From the NCBI GenBank assembly GCA_034430425.1, contig DAOUEK010000039.1, forward strand, positions 1 to 32,554: a stretch of 32,554 nt of DNA, written 5' to 3'. Positions 24,752 to 32,554 of the stretch are shown here, one piece after another. The position numbers and the translations under genes are program-made. The notes under the pieces were generated by a model. It was not told the DNA's origin. It saw only the letters and a program-made list of their open reading frames with translations, and did no database searches. Each line of letters starts with the position of its first letter. The first letter of the stretch is position 1. Origin of the DNA: WVZH01 sp034430425 (GTDB lineage Bacteria > Chloroflexota > Anaerolineae > Anaerolineales > E44-bin32).

Positions 24752-25303
24752 TCAATCGGTCAGCCCGGGAAAGTCGAGATGCAAGGCGGGATCGCCGTAG
24801 AGCACCATCGCGGCAACGTAGAAGCGGTTGTTGTCCATGCCGATAATGTCCTGCGCAGCGGATTTTTGAATGATTCTCGGGCTTTTTGCGGTATCGTACC
24901 AAACCACCATCATCTCCCCCAGCGTAATGTCGGGGTTGTCCGACAAAGTCTCCAAGAGAGCAACCGGCCAATTATTGGATCCCCACATGCACATGTGGCC
25001 GACGTAGCCCGGCACAGCGGCGACGATGGTGGGGGTGGGGCTGGACGTTGCGGTGGGAAGTGGGAGTGTAGGCGATGGGGGAACGTCCGTGGCTGTGGGT
25101 GTAGGGATCTCATCTTCTATGGAGTCTGGTGTGTCCGCATCCAGCACGGCGCCATTGTTACAGGCCGGGCCGCCGAAGCCGAGGACGAGGATCGTGAGGG
25201 TAATCTTGCAAAGCGCTGAGTGGCGTCGAAGAAACGAAGGAGAGATCGAAGCGGAATCGTCTTTGCGGCTTCCAACAGGCGCTTGGAGCTTCAATCTGAT
25301 CAT
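24752..25303 (-). CDS. Lipoprotein with a peptidase-C25-like C-terminal tail
   Basis: A 183-residue lipoprotein. A hydrophobic segment (LTILVLGFGG) ends at lipobox GGPAC (Cys48), followed by a Pro/Thr-rich linker (about 70-102: PTPTATDVPPSPTLP, TPTIV). The rest is about 80 residues ending in VLYGDPALHLDF. ITLGEMM and YGDPALHL resemble the closing segment of gingipain-type (C25) caspase-fold peptidases, but the catalytic His and Cys regions are absent; the only other Cys lies in HMCMWGS. It is either a trimmed, inactive relative or a false resemblance. ATG 25303 has GGAG 4 nt upstream. The leader before the hydrophobic core is long (about 30 residues), so a later non-ATG start is possible. Divergent from the beta-helix gene. 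Confidence 0.7.
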   Translation of the reverse strand: MIRLKLQAPVGSRKDDSASISPSFLRRHSALCKITLTILVLGFGGPACNNGAVLDADTPDSIEDEIPTPTATDVPPSPTLPLPTATSSPTPTIVAAVPGYVGHMCMWGSNNWPVALLETLSDNPDITLGEMMVVWYDTAKSPRIIQKSAAQDIIGMDNNRFYVAAMVLYGDPALHLDFPGLTD

Positions 25304-25648
25304 CCTACTCCATCCTGTGATGGGGAGCAACGTGATCCATCATCTGGCGAAAAACCGCCATCTACTCCGATGATACATCAAACCTGGCAAGTGTGGCCGA
25401 GTATCGAGTTTGTTGTCGCGGGTGGGAAACAGCCAAGGGAAGTATGTTTTTCCGGTCCGAAATCCCTGCGCAGCTTCACACCAAGCAGATTTCGCTTTCG
25501 CGCGATCTACGAAGACGAGTTTTTTCCCCATTGCGAAGCCCGGGAAGTTGTTCGCAGCCAGTATTATTTAATATAATACGTTCGATTTCCACTCCCGCTT
25601 CCGTTGCGACTTCGTCCGATGATTGGGGAGAAACTCGAGGCTAAGCTT
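25304..25648. other. Divergent intergenic region
   Basis: Sits between two divergent lipoprotein genes and should hold both promoters. No clear promoter pair, RNA gene or repeat was found. A stretch at about 25385-25500 superficially resembles tRNA arms but does not fold. Confidence 0.5.
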
Positions 25649-28051
25649 ATGTATCGAAAATTCGCTCTACTTATAATCCTTTTCCTGCTGACATCATTAG
25701 CCTGTGTGATCACAGATATCTTGCCCGATCCCTGTACGAACGATTGGCTGATCGCCCAGATCAATCTTTCCAACGCCAACCCCGATATCACCACCATCGA
25801 CCTGGATTCAGGCTGTATGTATGAATTCGACGAAGTTGATAACGGCACGATCTATGGTGACAACGCCCTGCCTGTTATCTCTACCCCGATCCTGATCCAT
25901 GGCAACGGCGCCACCATCACACGCAGTACGGTAGAAGATACGCCCGAGTTTCGTTTCTTCTACATCGACTCAGGCGGCAGTCTGACGCTGGAAGACGTCA
26001 CGGTAACCAACGGATATATGAAAACTGCAACCGATATTTACGACAGCGGCGGCGCCATTCTGAGTATCGATGGCGATCTTGCGATTACCAACAGCACCTT
26101 CGCAGACAATAATTCCAAAGTCTCCGGGGGCGCAATTGTGGTCGTCCGGGGCGGTTTGAGCATCAGCAACAGCACCTTTACCCGAAACCTGATCGTCCGT
26201 GAGACGGGTGGTGGAGGCAACGGAGGTGCGGTGGCGATCCGCGGGGGCACATTGCTGAGTGTTGCCGACAGTGAGTTCACCGACAACCTCGCCACCGAAG
26301 GCGGCGCCATTTCTTCCTTTAATACGAACTCGACCATTACGGGCTGCACCTTCACCGGCAACGAGACGGATGGCAGTGGTGGTGGGGCAATTTACTCCGA
26401 GATAAGTGATTTAACCATCACCGACAGTGATTTCACCAGCAATTTTGCCATGATTGCAGGTGGCGCGATTGAGTTTCACGGGTATTACTTTGATGGCTAT
26501 GAACTTGCTGGATACGATGTCAATCTCACCATCACGGGCAGTACCTTCACCCAAAATGAAGGGTATCTTCGAGGGGGAGCCGTTTTCCTGACGAATGCTA
26601 CCGGAGTGACCATCGATAACAGCACCTTCGATGGCAATCAGGCGGCCTCACTGATAGGTGGTAATTCATCGGGTTATGGTGGCGCAATTTATTTTAATGA
26701 AGTGGTTGAGGATGTCACTGCTATTGTTTCCATCAACGAAAGCAGCTTCTATCGAAATCAGTCCGATGGAGGTTCCGCGATCTACGATCGTGCCGGGTCC
26801 AGTATCGCCATCGAGGCCAGCACGTTCGCCGAAAATATCGGCGAGTACGGTCCGGCTGGCATACAAACCGACGGCAGCCTTAACATTGTCAACAGCACTT
26901 TCTCCGGAAACACCGGCGATTGTTCAAGTTGGGCAGATGGAGCGTGTGGGATTGCCGTCCACAGCTCAAGATCTGCGGCCATCATTTACAGCACCATCGT
27001 CAACAATTCGGGATCCGAAGCAGACGCTGCTGTCTTATCTGAAGGAGGGGTGATCAAAATTAACGGCTCGATCATCGCCAATAACATCGGCAGTGATTGC
27101 GGCACCTCCGCAGGAGGTTCTCTTGGCAGCAGCTCCGCCGGCCTGGACAGCGACGGCTCCTGTCTGGCGCCCATTATGGACGACCCGTTGGTTAACCCGC
27201 TGGCAGACAACGGCGGCCCCACCCCAACCCACGCTTTACAGTCCGGCAGCCCGGCGATCGATGCCGGTCCTGCCGGTTGTGTAGCCAGAGATCAGCGCGG
27301 AGTACTCAGGCCCTATCCGAGCGGTGGCAATTGCGACCTGGGCGCCTTTGAAGTATCTCCCCCTGTCGTTGACCTACCGCCGTCTGATCTCGAGCCGTAT
27401 GAGCTCCTTACCCCCACCAGCACGGCGTTCCTCCCCTGGACCGGTGTCATCTCTGTGGATACACTCTGTATCAAAGGACCGGACCCGGCCTTCGAAAATG
27501 TCAGTTCGCTCGCAGCGAACACAGCGGTCGATTTGGCAGGGATCAGCGAGCAGGGCAATTATGTCGTCGTGGATAATCCCCGCTACCCTGGTGTGAACTG
27601 CTATGTTCCAAACGAGAAGATCACGATCGACGATGATGTTCTGACGCTGCTGCCCACAATCCCCGATCCCAGACTTCCCACTTCAACACCAACCGCCGAG
27701 CCCACCCCCACTGCCGCTTCTCCTCCTGCAAATGGCTCGATCAGCGGGGTGGTTTTCCAGGATCAGAATTCCGACGGCAACCAGCAAGCGAACGACGCCG
27801 GGATGAGCGGCGTGACGGTTTATCTTGGCCAAGGAGCCTGCAGTTCTTCAGGCTACCAGAGCACTGTCACGTCGGGGAGCGGCAGTTTCAGCTTTAACAA
27901 CCTGCCGGCCGGGACCTACTGCCTGAGTGTGAACATTCCCCTGGAATGCGGCACCTACTCATCGCCGACGACCCCGACGCAGTACACCATCATCCTCGGT
28001 CCAGGCGGTAGTGTATCAGGGTTGTTTGGCTTCGCTACCTTCCCGTGCTAG
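25649..28051 (+). CDS. Large beta-helix surface lipoprotein with SH3-like and SdrD-B-like domains
   Basis: An 800-residue lipoprotein: signal peptide with lipobox SLAC (Cys19), then a CSLREA-like entry domain (DWLIAQINLSNANPDITTID). Residues about 85-500 are a right-handed parallel beta-helix of about 12 turns with the recurring pattern ITxSTFxxN and GGAI. The helix closes with DNGGPTPTHALQSGSPAIDA and DQRGVLRPYPSGGNCDLGAFE, the choice-of-anchor-Q type ending. A bacterial SH3-like segment (about 610-665, TLCIKGPDPAFENVSSL), a PTPTA linker and a C-terminal B-type collagen-binding-like domain (GSISGVVFQDQNSDGNQQAN) follow. ATG 25649 has GAGG 8 nt upstream. Likely an adhesin or carbohydrate-binding surface protein; no lyase active site was identified. 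A perfect stem-loop overlaps the stop. Confidence 0.92.
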   Translation: MYRKFALLIILFLLTSLACVITDILPDPCTNDWLIAQINLSNANPDITTIDLDSGCMYEFDEVDNGTIYGDNALPVISTPILIHGNGATITRSTVEDTPEFRFFYIDSGGSLTLEDVTVTNGYMKTATDIYDSGGAILSIDGDLAITNSTFADNNSKVSGGAIVVVRGGLSISNSTFTRNLIVRETGGGGNGGAVAIRGGTLLSVADSEFTDNLATEGGAISSFNTNSTITGCTFTGNETDGSGGGAIYSEISDLTITDSDFTSNFAMIAGGAIEFHGYYFDGYELAGYDVNLTITGSTFTQNEGYLRGGAVFLTNATGVTIDNSTFDGNQAASLIGGNSSGYGGAIYFNEVVEDVTAIVSINESSFYRNQSDGGSAIYDRAGSSIAIEASTFAENIGEYGPAGIQTDGSLNIVNSTFSGNTGDCSSWADGACGIAVHSSRSAAIIYSTIVNNSGSEADAAVLSEGGVIKINGSIIANNIGSDCGTSAGGSLGSSSAGLDSDGSCLAPIMDDPLVNPLADNGGPTPTHALQSGSPAIDAGPAGCVARDQRGVLRPYPSGGNCDLGAFEVSPPVVDLPPSDLEPYELLTPTSTAFLPWTGVISVDTLCIKGPDPAFENVSSLAANTAVDLAGISEQGNYVVVDNPRYPGVNCYVPNEKITIDDDVLTLLPTIPDPRLPTSTPTAEPTPTAASPPANGSISGVVFQDQNSDGNQQANDAGMSGVTVYLGQGACSSSGYQSTVTSGSGSFSFNNLPAGTYCLSVNIPLECGTYSSPTTPTQYTIILGPGGSVSGLFGFATFPC

Positions 28052-28056
28052 CGAAG
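28030..28056 (+). terminator. Perfect 8-bp stem-loop over the stop codon of the beta-helix gene
   Basis: CTTCGCTA (28030-28037) and TAGCGAAG (28049-28056) pair perfectly around an 11-nt loop; the stop codon TAG is inside the right arm. No U-tract follows (GGAAAGAT), so it may be an mRNA 3'-end structure instead of a full intrinsic terminator. Confidence 0.35.
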
Positions 28057-28840
28057 GGAAAGATATATGAACGGTGTGAGGGGAAAACGATATCCATACA
28101 AGATTTCGGTCCAATATCATCTCACAAGAGGGTCTGTTTGAAAGTTAACCCCCTAATTTTGCCTGGCTCGATATCGCGGCTCGCCCAAAAAAATTCCCCG
28201 CTATGTCATCCTCAAGGCAATCCCTGATTTTTGCCTGTCAGACTTCCCCCTGACACGAATTATGTAAGCTTCACCGACCTCAAACAAATGCCAGGATGAT
28301 CAACGCGCAACATTTTTAGATTCAATTCGCACAGGGGCTTCCGGGTGCACCGCTTTCCAATGCCTCCAACTGCTCGTAAGGACCCGCATAACGATCGTTT
28401 AGGCCTGCATTTTCTGTAATGAAGGGCAAACTGTGATTTCAGCTCTCCAAGATTGCTTCGAAATCATCCAGCTTTATTTCGAGGAGACGAACCAAGTATT
28501 TTTCAGTCACTCATCCGTCGTTGCACTCGGATGTTGAATCAAGGGGTGATGAACCTCCTGCGGATAATCGAAAATCCAAATGTAATTGGTATTGGCTTGA
28601 AACGGTGGGAGAAAAGGTACCCGCGTACTGTACGAATTACTTACCCGTGTAACTTCGAAAGCGCCCATTTCTGGCGTACCATCAACTTGGTTTGCTCCAT
28701 GGAAGGATTCCCAACACGCTGAAGGCTAATAATCCTTCGCGGGAATATCGCGGTTCAAACAACTGCCAGGCTATAGGTAATAACTGAGTGCAATGCATCT
28801 CGTACTGCGAAAGACAGGAATTATTGCTTAGGGAGGGGTT
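28052..28840. other. Long non-coding or decayed stretch
   Basis: About 790 nt with no well-supported gene. It holds a small interrupted minus-strand ORF (28322-28510, separate entry), a 6-bp stem-loop TGTCAG/CTGACA (28236-28255) and a plus-strand frame (28453-28722) rejected as a gene. Nothing else was recognised. Confidence 0.5.
28322..28510 (-). pseudogene. Possible 61-residue small protein interrupted by in-frame UGA
   Basis: From GTG 28510 the minus strand reads TEKYLVRLLEIKLDDFEAIL (codons 2-21), then ES and a TGA (28441-28439, codon 24), then continues in the same frame from NHSLPFITENAGLNDR to a final TGA at 28324-28322. The composition on both sides of the stop is protein-like (a charged amphipathic helix, then a Gly/Pro-rich tail), and the frame is otherwise open. 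The Shine-Dalgarno site is weak (GGA about 5 nt upstream) and the family is not recognised. It could be a decayed small gene or coincidence. Confidence 0.25.
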
Positions 28841-29533
28841 ATGAGTAATGAAGCTGAAAAAACGCTAGAAGAAGGTCGCAGGAATGACTCCACAACAGGT
28901 GATTCAACTTTGCCCGATGGGGAGGCAAATAACAGTGAAGTCAAACGAGGTTTCGGAGGATGTCTTCTATATCCAATTCTTCTTCTCATCGTACAGCCGA
29001 TTTCGTTTCTGAGAATGCTAAGCATGATCAACCAAAGCTCATACATGGTGAGATATGAAGTTTTCTGGCCGTACATGGTCTACGATCTCCTGCTGCTTGC
29101 TGCGGTATGTATTCTCTTGATTCTCTTTTTTAAGAAGATGGAAGTCTTGCCGGCGATGTTCGTTTTATTCTTGATCGGCTTTTCGGTTTTATCGAGCCTA
29201 TCGGCGAACTTGTTCTGGCGGTTTCCGGAGGCGCGGGTGGTTGGACATGGAGATCCAATGCTCAGCCAGATGGTGATGCTTTTCCAAACCTTACTCCTTG
29301 TGCCTTATTTTGTGCTTGATGATCGTGTCAGGAACACGTTCGTGAATGAACTGGAAGAACAATCCGCGTTGCGTTCCATCATCAAACCATTTGTTCCTCT
29401 GGCTGCGCGTCTGTACGCATGGCTGCAGGGTCTTGGAAAAAAGGTGTTCTTGTTTGCAATTCTATTTGTGATTGCAGCCTTCTTGCTCGGCTATGCTGTG
29501 GACTCCATAGTGCTCTACGGCATTATCGATTAG
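28841..29533 (+). CDS. DUF2569-like multi-pass membrane protein
   Basis: A 230-residue protein with a charged soluble N-terminus (1-35) and hydrophobic helices at about 39-60, 76-97, 103-122, 140-157 and 203-222. FFKKMEVLPAMFVLFLIG (96-113) and the later VPYFVLDDRVRNTFV (154-168) fit the signature of DUF2569 proteins, where a P-Y-F segment is followed by R-V-(K/R)-x-T-F. Function of the family is unknown. ATG 28841 has a strong GGGAGG site 4 nt upstream. The extra C-terminal helix beyond the DUF2569 part is not typical. It precedes the receiver-only regulator by 148 nt on the same strand. Confidence 0.7.
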   Translation: MSNEAEKTLEEGRRNDSTTGDSTLPDGEANNSEVKRGFGGCLLYPILLLIVQPISFLRMLSMINQSSYMVRYEVFWPYMVYDLLLLAAVCILLILFFKKMEVLPAMFVLFLIGFSVLSSLSANLFWRFPEARVVGHGDPMLSQMVMLFQTLLLVPYFVLDDRVRNTFVNELEEQSALRSIIKPFVPLAARLYAWLQGLGKKVFLFAILFVIAAFLLGYAVDSIVLYGIID

Positions 29534-29681
29534 GTATGGGTTATCGGCAGGTGGGAAGAATGTATCTATACGAGGAGTGTTGATATCTAGAATCATTGTG
29601 TGACAAGTGAATGACTAACTCATGGTCGATGGGTCGAGATGGTGCTAACGATAACAGTCTAGGGGATGTTATGGGTAAATT

Positions 29682-30161
29682 ATGGATGCAACACGGGCAG
29701 AGATGAAAATCAGTATATTGCTTGTCGACGATCACGCAGGAATCCGTCAGGGTATCCGTAAAGCATTGGAAACTGAAATTGGATTCCAGGTTGTCGCAGA
29801 GGCCGCGGATGGTGCGGATGCTCTTCGGTTGGCAGAGCAGATACAACCCGATGTTGTCTTGCTGGATTGCAAGCTGCCGGATATCTCGGGCCCTGAGGTG
29901 GCCGAGGAAATCAGGGATCGAGGATTGCCAACGCGGGTCCTGGCGATGAGTGCATACAAGGAAGAGGAATTCGTTTGGGGTATGCTGCGCGCCGGAGCGA
30001 AGGGCTACCTATTGAAAGAAGAAGCGTTGGAGAAAGTTGTATGCGCCGTTCGGACAGTCGCCGGTGGTGGGGAATGGTACAGCCAGGGGGTGAGGGACAA
30101 GGTAGATCGTTTTGGCAGGGGTAGTGAGAATCCAGATCGTGATTGTGGGGAACGATCCTGA
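29682..30161 (+). CDS. NarL/FixJ-type receiver domain lacking its HTH
   Basis: A 159-residue protein with one receiver domain: ILLVDDHAGIRQGIRKAL (Asp16, Asp17), phospho-acceptor Asp62 in VVLLDCKLPD, Ser90 in VLAMSAY and Lys112 in GYLLKEEAL. Up to GGGEWYSQGV it follows the NarL/FixJ family closely, in which a LuxR HTH should start about 20 residues later. Here the protein ends with RFGRGSENPDRDCGERS, and no HTH appears in any frame before the next gene. It is either a truncated regulator or a stand-alone receiver acting by protein contact. Start ambiguous between 29682 and 29703 (MKISILLVDD); neither has a good Shine-Dalgarno site. No histidine kinase adjoins it. Confidence 0.85.
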   Translation: MDATRAEMKISILLVDDHAGIRQGIRKALETEIGFQVVAEAADGADALRLAEQIQPDVVLLDCKLPDISGPEVAEEIRDRGLPTRVLAMSAYKEEEFVWGMLRAGAKGYLLKEEALEKVVCAVRTVAGGGEWYSQGVRDKVDRFGRGSENPDRDCGERS

Positions 30162-30229
30162 AATCGATAAAGCGAACTAAAAAGTAAATGAATAAACAAG
30201 CTCTTCATTCGTGTGTCAAGGTGTATTGA

Positions 30230-31441
30230 ATGATGAAAGACACATTTGTCCTAAGTGGGATTTGCATCTTTATGGTTTTCATGATGGCATTGCCGATCCT
30301 TGTGATCGTTTTCCTTCAATTACGGAAAAGGGGTCTTATCAATATCGATCTCCGCCGAGGACCGACGCTAAAGCGTTTGCTGCTTGTCCTGGCTGTGATA
30401 GTCGTTGGATTGGGGATTTTCGCCCTGGCAGGTGAGTACGTTAAGGACTCGAGTGCATACCGGGATGGGGTTCAGGCTTGTCAGGAAGGGAATTACCTTA
30501 CCGCAGTCGGAGCCTTTGATCGAGTCATCTACGCGTCAAGATTCGCGGAAATCGGCAACTTTGTAGAAAAGGCCAGGGAAGAAAAAGTATCGTGCTTCGA
30601 TCAGATGGCTGAATCCAGCAAACGGGATGGTGATTACGGCATGGCGCTTGTGGCATACGCCGGCTTGATTACATCCAGCGAAGATGAAACGGTTTTCGAA
30701 ACTTCCGTCTCGGAAGTCGAAATTATTTTCACAGAAAGTGACCCCGCCAGTCTCGCCAACCTGGAATTGTGCGACAGGATCGGCATCCTGGTCGAGGCGT
30801 CATTTATCCCTCAACCGGATTCTACTTTACCGCTGCTCTACCTGGCATGTGGTCAACAATATCTGCAAGAAGGCGAGGATTATGAATCGGCGATCGCCAC
30901 ATATCAAATTATTATCGATCAATATGGAGGTACGGAAGAGGCATCAATCGCAGAGGAAGAGCTTGCGGCGATATACTACGCAGCAAGCGTAGACAGCGGT
31001 GAATATGGCGCCTCCCTCATTCGTGAATCGTGTGAGCAGGTGTGTAACGGTGAACCCGCCAGCTCGCCTGCCGTAGGATTGGCGCAGGATGAGCCCAGCA
31101 AGGTGTGGTTCGGCGGCTCAGAATTTGAACTGCCTTCAGAGATGGCAGCAACAAGTCCCGGCCACTTTCATTACGTAATTTGTGTGAAGCGGGGAGTCGA
31201 GATCATCGAGACGTGCTTATACAGCGGAGGGAAATCCATTTCCAGGGGACGGCATCGGCTCAGCGTACAGGTTCGGGAGGTTCGTACCGGTGAAGTCGTC
31301 AGAGAGGAAACCTTCTTGGGCTCAAGTCCGCGCAATTGTCCCCAAACGATTTCGCAGGCTTATCAACTCAGGGGAAGTTACCCGTCAGACTCTTTGGCCT
31401 TCGATTGGCTGATGGAGAACTTGAATGGAATCATTCAATGA
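30230..31441 (+). CDS. Membrane-anchored TPR-like protein
   Basis: A 403-residue protein with two N-terminal membrane helices (about 7-30 and 48-67) and a long exported or cytoplasmic helical region. TPR-like units can be seen at about 77-100 (YRDGVQACQEGNYLTAVGAF), 127-150 (AESSKRDGDYGMALVAYAGL) and in LLYLACGQQYLQEG with DYESAIATYQIIIDQYGG. The last ~110 residues (from VWFGGSEFELPSEM) form a compact domain of unknown type ending in SLAFDWLMENLNGIIQ. Cys residues are frequent (VSCFD, LELCD, LYLACG, ESCEQVCNG), possibly disulfide-bonded outside. ATG 30230 or 30233 is the start (AAGG 9 nt upstream). It overlaps the LRR lipoprotein as ATGA, so the two are translated together and may interact. 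Family not recognised. Confidence 0.75.
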   Translation: MMKDTFVLSGICIFMVFMMALPILVIVFLQLRKRGLINIDLRRGPTLKRLLLVLAVIVVGLGIFALAGEYVKDSSAYRDGVQACQEGNYLTAVGAFDRVIYASRFAEIGNFVEKAREEKVSCFDQMAESSKRDGDYGMALVAYAGLITSSEDETVFETSVSEVEIIFTESDPASLANLELCDRIGILVEASFIPQPDSTLPLLYLACGQQYLQEGEDYESAIATYQIIIDQYGGTEEASIAEEELAAIYYAASVDSGEYGASLIRESCEQVCNGEPASSPAVGLAQDEPSKVWFGGSEFELPSEMAATSPGHFHYVICVKRGVEIIETCLYSGGKSISRGRHRLSVQVREVRTGEVVREETFLGSSPRNCPQTISQAYQLRGSYPSDSLAFDWLMENLNGIIQ

Positions 31442-32554
31442 ATACTTCAAATCATAAACATACGTATCTCATCACCGCCAATCTAATATTCTGGATATTG
31501 CTATTGACTGCCTGTGGGAATTCCGGGCTGGACGAGCAAATAGGAGTCAGCTCAAGTACACAGGAAAATGAAATATCACATCCAACAGCATGGGTCGTCG
31601 ATGCCATTGAAGCCGAAGGCCCTGAATCCTTGGTGCTGCATGGAGATCCGTTGATGATTTTCCCAGGCGAAATCCTGCAGATGAAGAACCTCAAAGAGCT
31701 GGATCTGGAAGGCAATGATCTGATTGAAATCCCTTCCGCAATCGGTCAGTTGGAAAATCTGGAAAAATTGGTCCTGTCCTATAACCTTTTCGATAAATTG
31801 CCGCCTGGCATCGGGCAGTTGAAGAATTTAAAAACTCTGATACTCTCCAACACTCCCTTTCTTTCGGAATTGCCGCCCGAGATCGGGCAACTCAAAAGCC
31901 TTGAAGAATTAATCTTGGAGGAATCTTCGCTGCGCGAATTACCAGCGGAGATCGGTCAGCTACGAAATCTCAGGCTGTTGAATCTTAGAGATTGCCAGTT
32001 GACGGCACTGCCCCCCGAGATCGCGCAACTGGAAAATCTGGAAACGCTCATCTTGAGTGAAAATCTGTTTGAGGAATTTCCCATCGAAGTCACCCAATTG
32101 AAGTATCTCCGAGAATTGGATCTGGGCAGCAATCGAATAACCGAATTACCTGCTGAAATTGCAGGATTGGAAAATCTGGAGATTCTGTACGTAGATAACA
32201 ATTCGTTAAGCCATTTACCCTTAGAAATCGGATCATTGTCGCATCTCCGGTCTCTGGACTTAAGCGCAATCGACGCGGAGACGCTACCGGCGGAAATCGG
32301 CCAGCTGACCAGCTTACGAACCCTGACAGTATCCTGGAGCATGCTGTCGGAGCTCCCGCCCGAAATCGGTCAACTCACAAGCCTTGAAGAATTGACACTC
32401 AGTGGGGATTTGTTGAAGGAACTGCCCGCCGAAATCGGTTTGTTAACCCAATTGAAGTCGTTGGATTTGTCCGGCAATATGATCGAGGTTTTGCCGCCGG
32501 AGATAGGGCAACTTGAGGCGCTTGAATCGTTGATTTTATACGACAACTTTATTG
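31438..32554 (+). CDS. Leucine-rich-repeat lipoprotein, 3' end outside the window
   Basis: Open from ATG 31438 to the window end (372 codons seen). Signal peptide NLIFWILLLTAC with lipobox Cys26, a short linker, then from residue 85 at least 12 leucine-rich repeats of 23 residues (one of 24) with the pattern LxxLxLxxNxLxxLPxEIGQL. This is the Shoc2/plant-Ras-LRR subtype seen in some environmental bacteria. LRR solenoids bind proteins or ligands; outside the cell this could be an adhesion, receptor or inhibitor function. It overlaps the TPR-like membrane protein by ATGA. No catalytic domain is visible so far, and the C-terminus is unknown. Confidence 0.9.
   Translation, partial: MNTSNHKHTYLITANLIFWILLLTACGNSGLDEQIGVSSSTQENEISHPTAWVVDAIEAEGPESLVLHGDPLMIFPGEILQMKNLKELDLEGNDLIEIPSAIGQLENLEKLVLSYNLFDKLPPGIGQLKNLKTLILSNTPFLSELPPEIGQLKSLEELILEESSLRELPAEIGQLRNLRLLNLRDCQLTALPPEIAQLENLETLILSENLFEEFPIEVTQLKYLRELDLGSNRITELPAEIAGLENLEILYVDNNSLSHLPLEIGSLSHLRSLDLSAIDAETLPAEIGQLTSLRTLTVSWSMLSELPPEIGQLTSLEELTLSGDLLKELPAEIGLLTQLKSLDLSGNMIEVLPPEIGQLEALESLILYDNFI
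31690..32554 (+). repeat. Tandem 69-nt leucine-rich-repeat units within the LRR gene
   Basis: Twelve complete units and part of a thirteenth, each 69 nt (one 72 nt). Protein units vary at the solvent positions, while LPxEIGQL is nearly invariant in most. Codon choice differs between units, which suggests old duplications rather than recent copying. Confidence 0.9.

Noticed and set aside
25385..25500. tRNA-like elements (GTGGCCGAGT like a D arm, GGTCCGAAATCC like a T arm)
   Set aside because: Acceptor ends do not pair, the T loop has an extra base and no anticodon stem fits.
25340..25531. Minus-strand 63-codon frame starting MGKKLVFVDR
   Set aside because: No Shine-Dalgarno site, no family, and it sits in a region expected to hold two divergent promoters.
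28453..28722. Plus-strand 89-codon frame containing ENPNVIGIGLKRW
   Set aside because: The short stretch resembles a motif of some trypsin-like proteins, but there is no Shine-Dalgarno site, the rest is not recognisable and it overlaps the minus-strand small ORF.

Overview
The window looks like a chromosomal piece of an uncultured or poorly studied Chloroflexota bacterium, probably Anaerolineae-like. This is inferred from the style of the proteins, not from a marker gene. Many lipoproteins carry Pro/Thr-rich (PTPTP) linkers after the lipobox. Shine-Dalgarno sites are common. The cargo is typical of that group: a soluble GAF histidine kinase with a LuxR-type partner, a parallel beta-helix surface protein, an M3 oligopeptidase, a PfkB kinase and a GH3 glycosidase. 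No rRNA, tRNA, CRISPR array, insertion sequence or prophage gene was seen.

Layout. 1-690: the 3' remnant of an enolase-superfamily gene. 752-4065 (minus): a histidine kinase and double-receiver LuxR regulator, translationally coupled. 4349-5869 (minus): a type I glutamine synthetase with its own promoter, a palindrome and a terminator. 6139-11974 (minus): the most interesting part. A CRP/FNR-family regulator lies upstream of six tightly packed genes: a BON-domain protein, a CxxCH lipoprotein, an 8-TM and a ~12-TM His-rich membrane protein, an FGE/SUMF1-fold lipoprotein and heme O synthase. 12076-14998 (minus): a GH3 beta-glucosidase and an alpha/beta hydrolase interrupted by an in-frame UAG. 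15310-16654 (plus): a broken Asp-box (BNR) lipoprotein. 16730-22373 (minus): methylglyoxal synthase, oligoendopeptidase F, a metallophosphatase lipoprotein and a sugar kinase. 22542-23897 (plus): an MFS transporter. 24071-25303 (minus): a GNAT acetyltransferase and a lipoprotein with a peptidase-C25-like tail. 25649-28051 (plus): an 800-residue beta-helix lipoprotein. 28841-32554 (plus): a DUF2569-like membrane protein, a receiver-only regulator, a TPR-like membrane protein and an LRR lipoprotein that runs off the window.

How the genes may work together. The 6139-11050 genes look like one transcription unit for a membrane-bound, heme-dependent redox module. Heme O synthase supplies a modified heme, the two polytopic proteins carry the His pairs, and two lipoproteins face outward, one with a covalent-heme motif. 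The upstream CRP-family protein is the obvious candidate regulator, and a dyad with CRP-like geometry (5-N6-5) overlaps the predicted -10 of the unit. The substrate is not evident from sequence, and this is the best candidate here for an undescribed system.

A second theme is gene decay. The enolase-family gene, the alpha/beta hydrolase, the Asp-box lipoprotein, a short minus-strand ORF near 28.4 kb and possibly the receiver-only regulator are truncated or interrupted. The interruptions use both UAG and UGA, so decay or assembly error is more likely than a single recoded stop codon.
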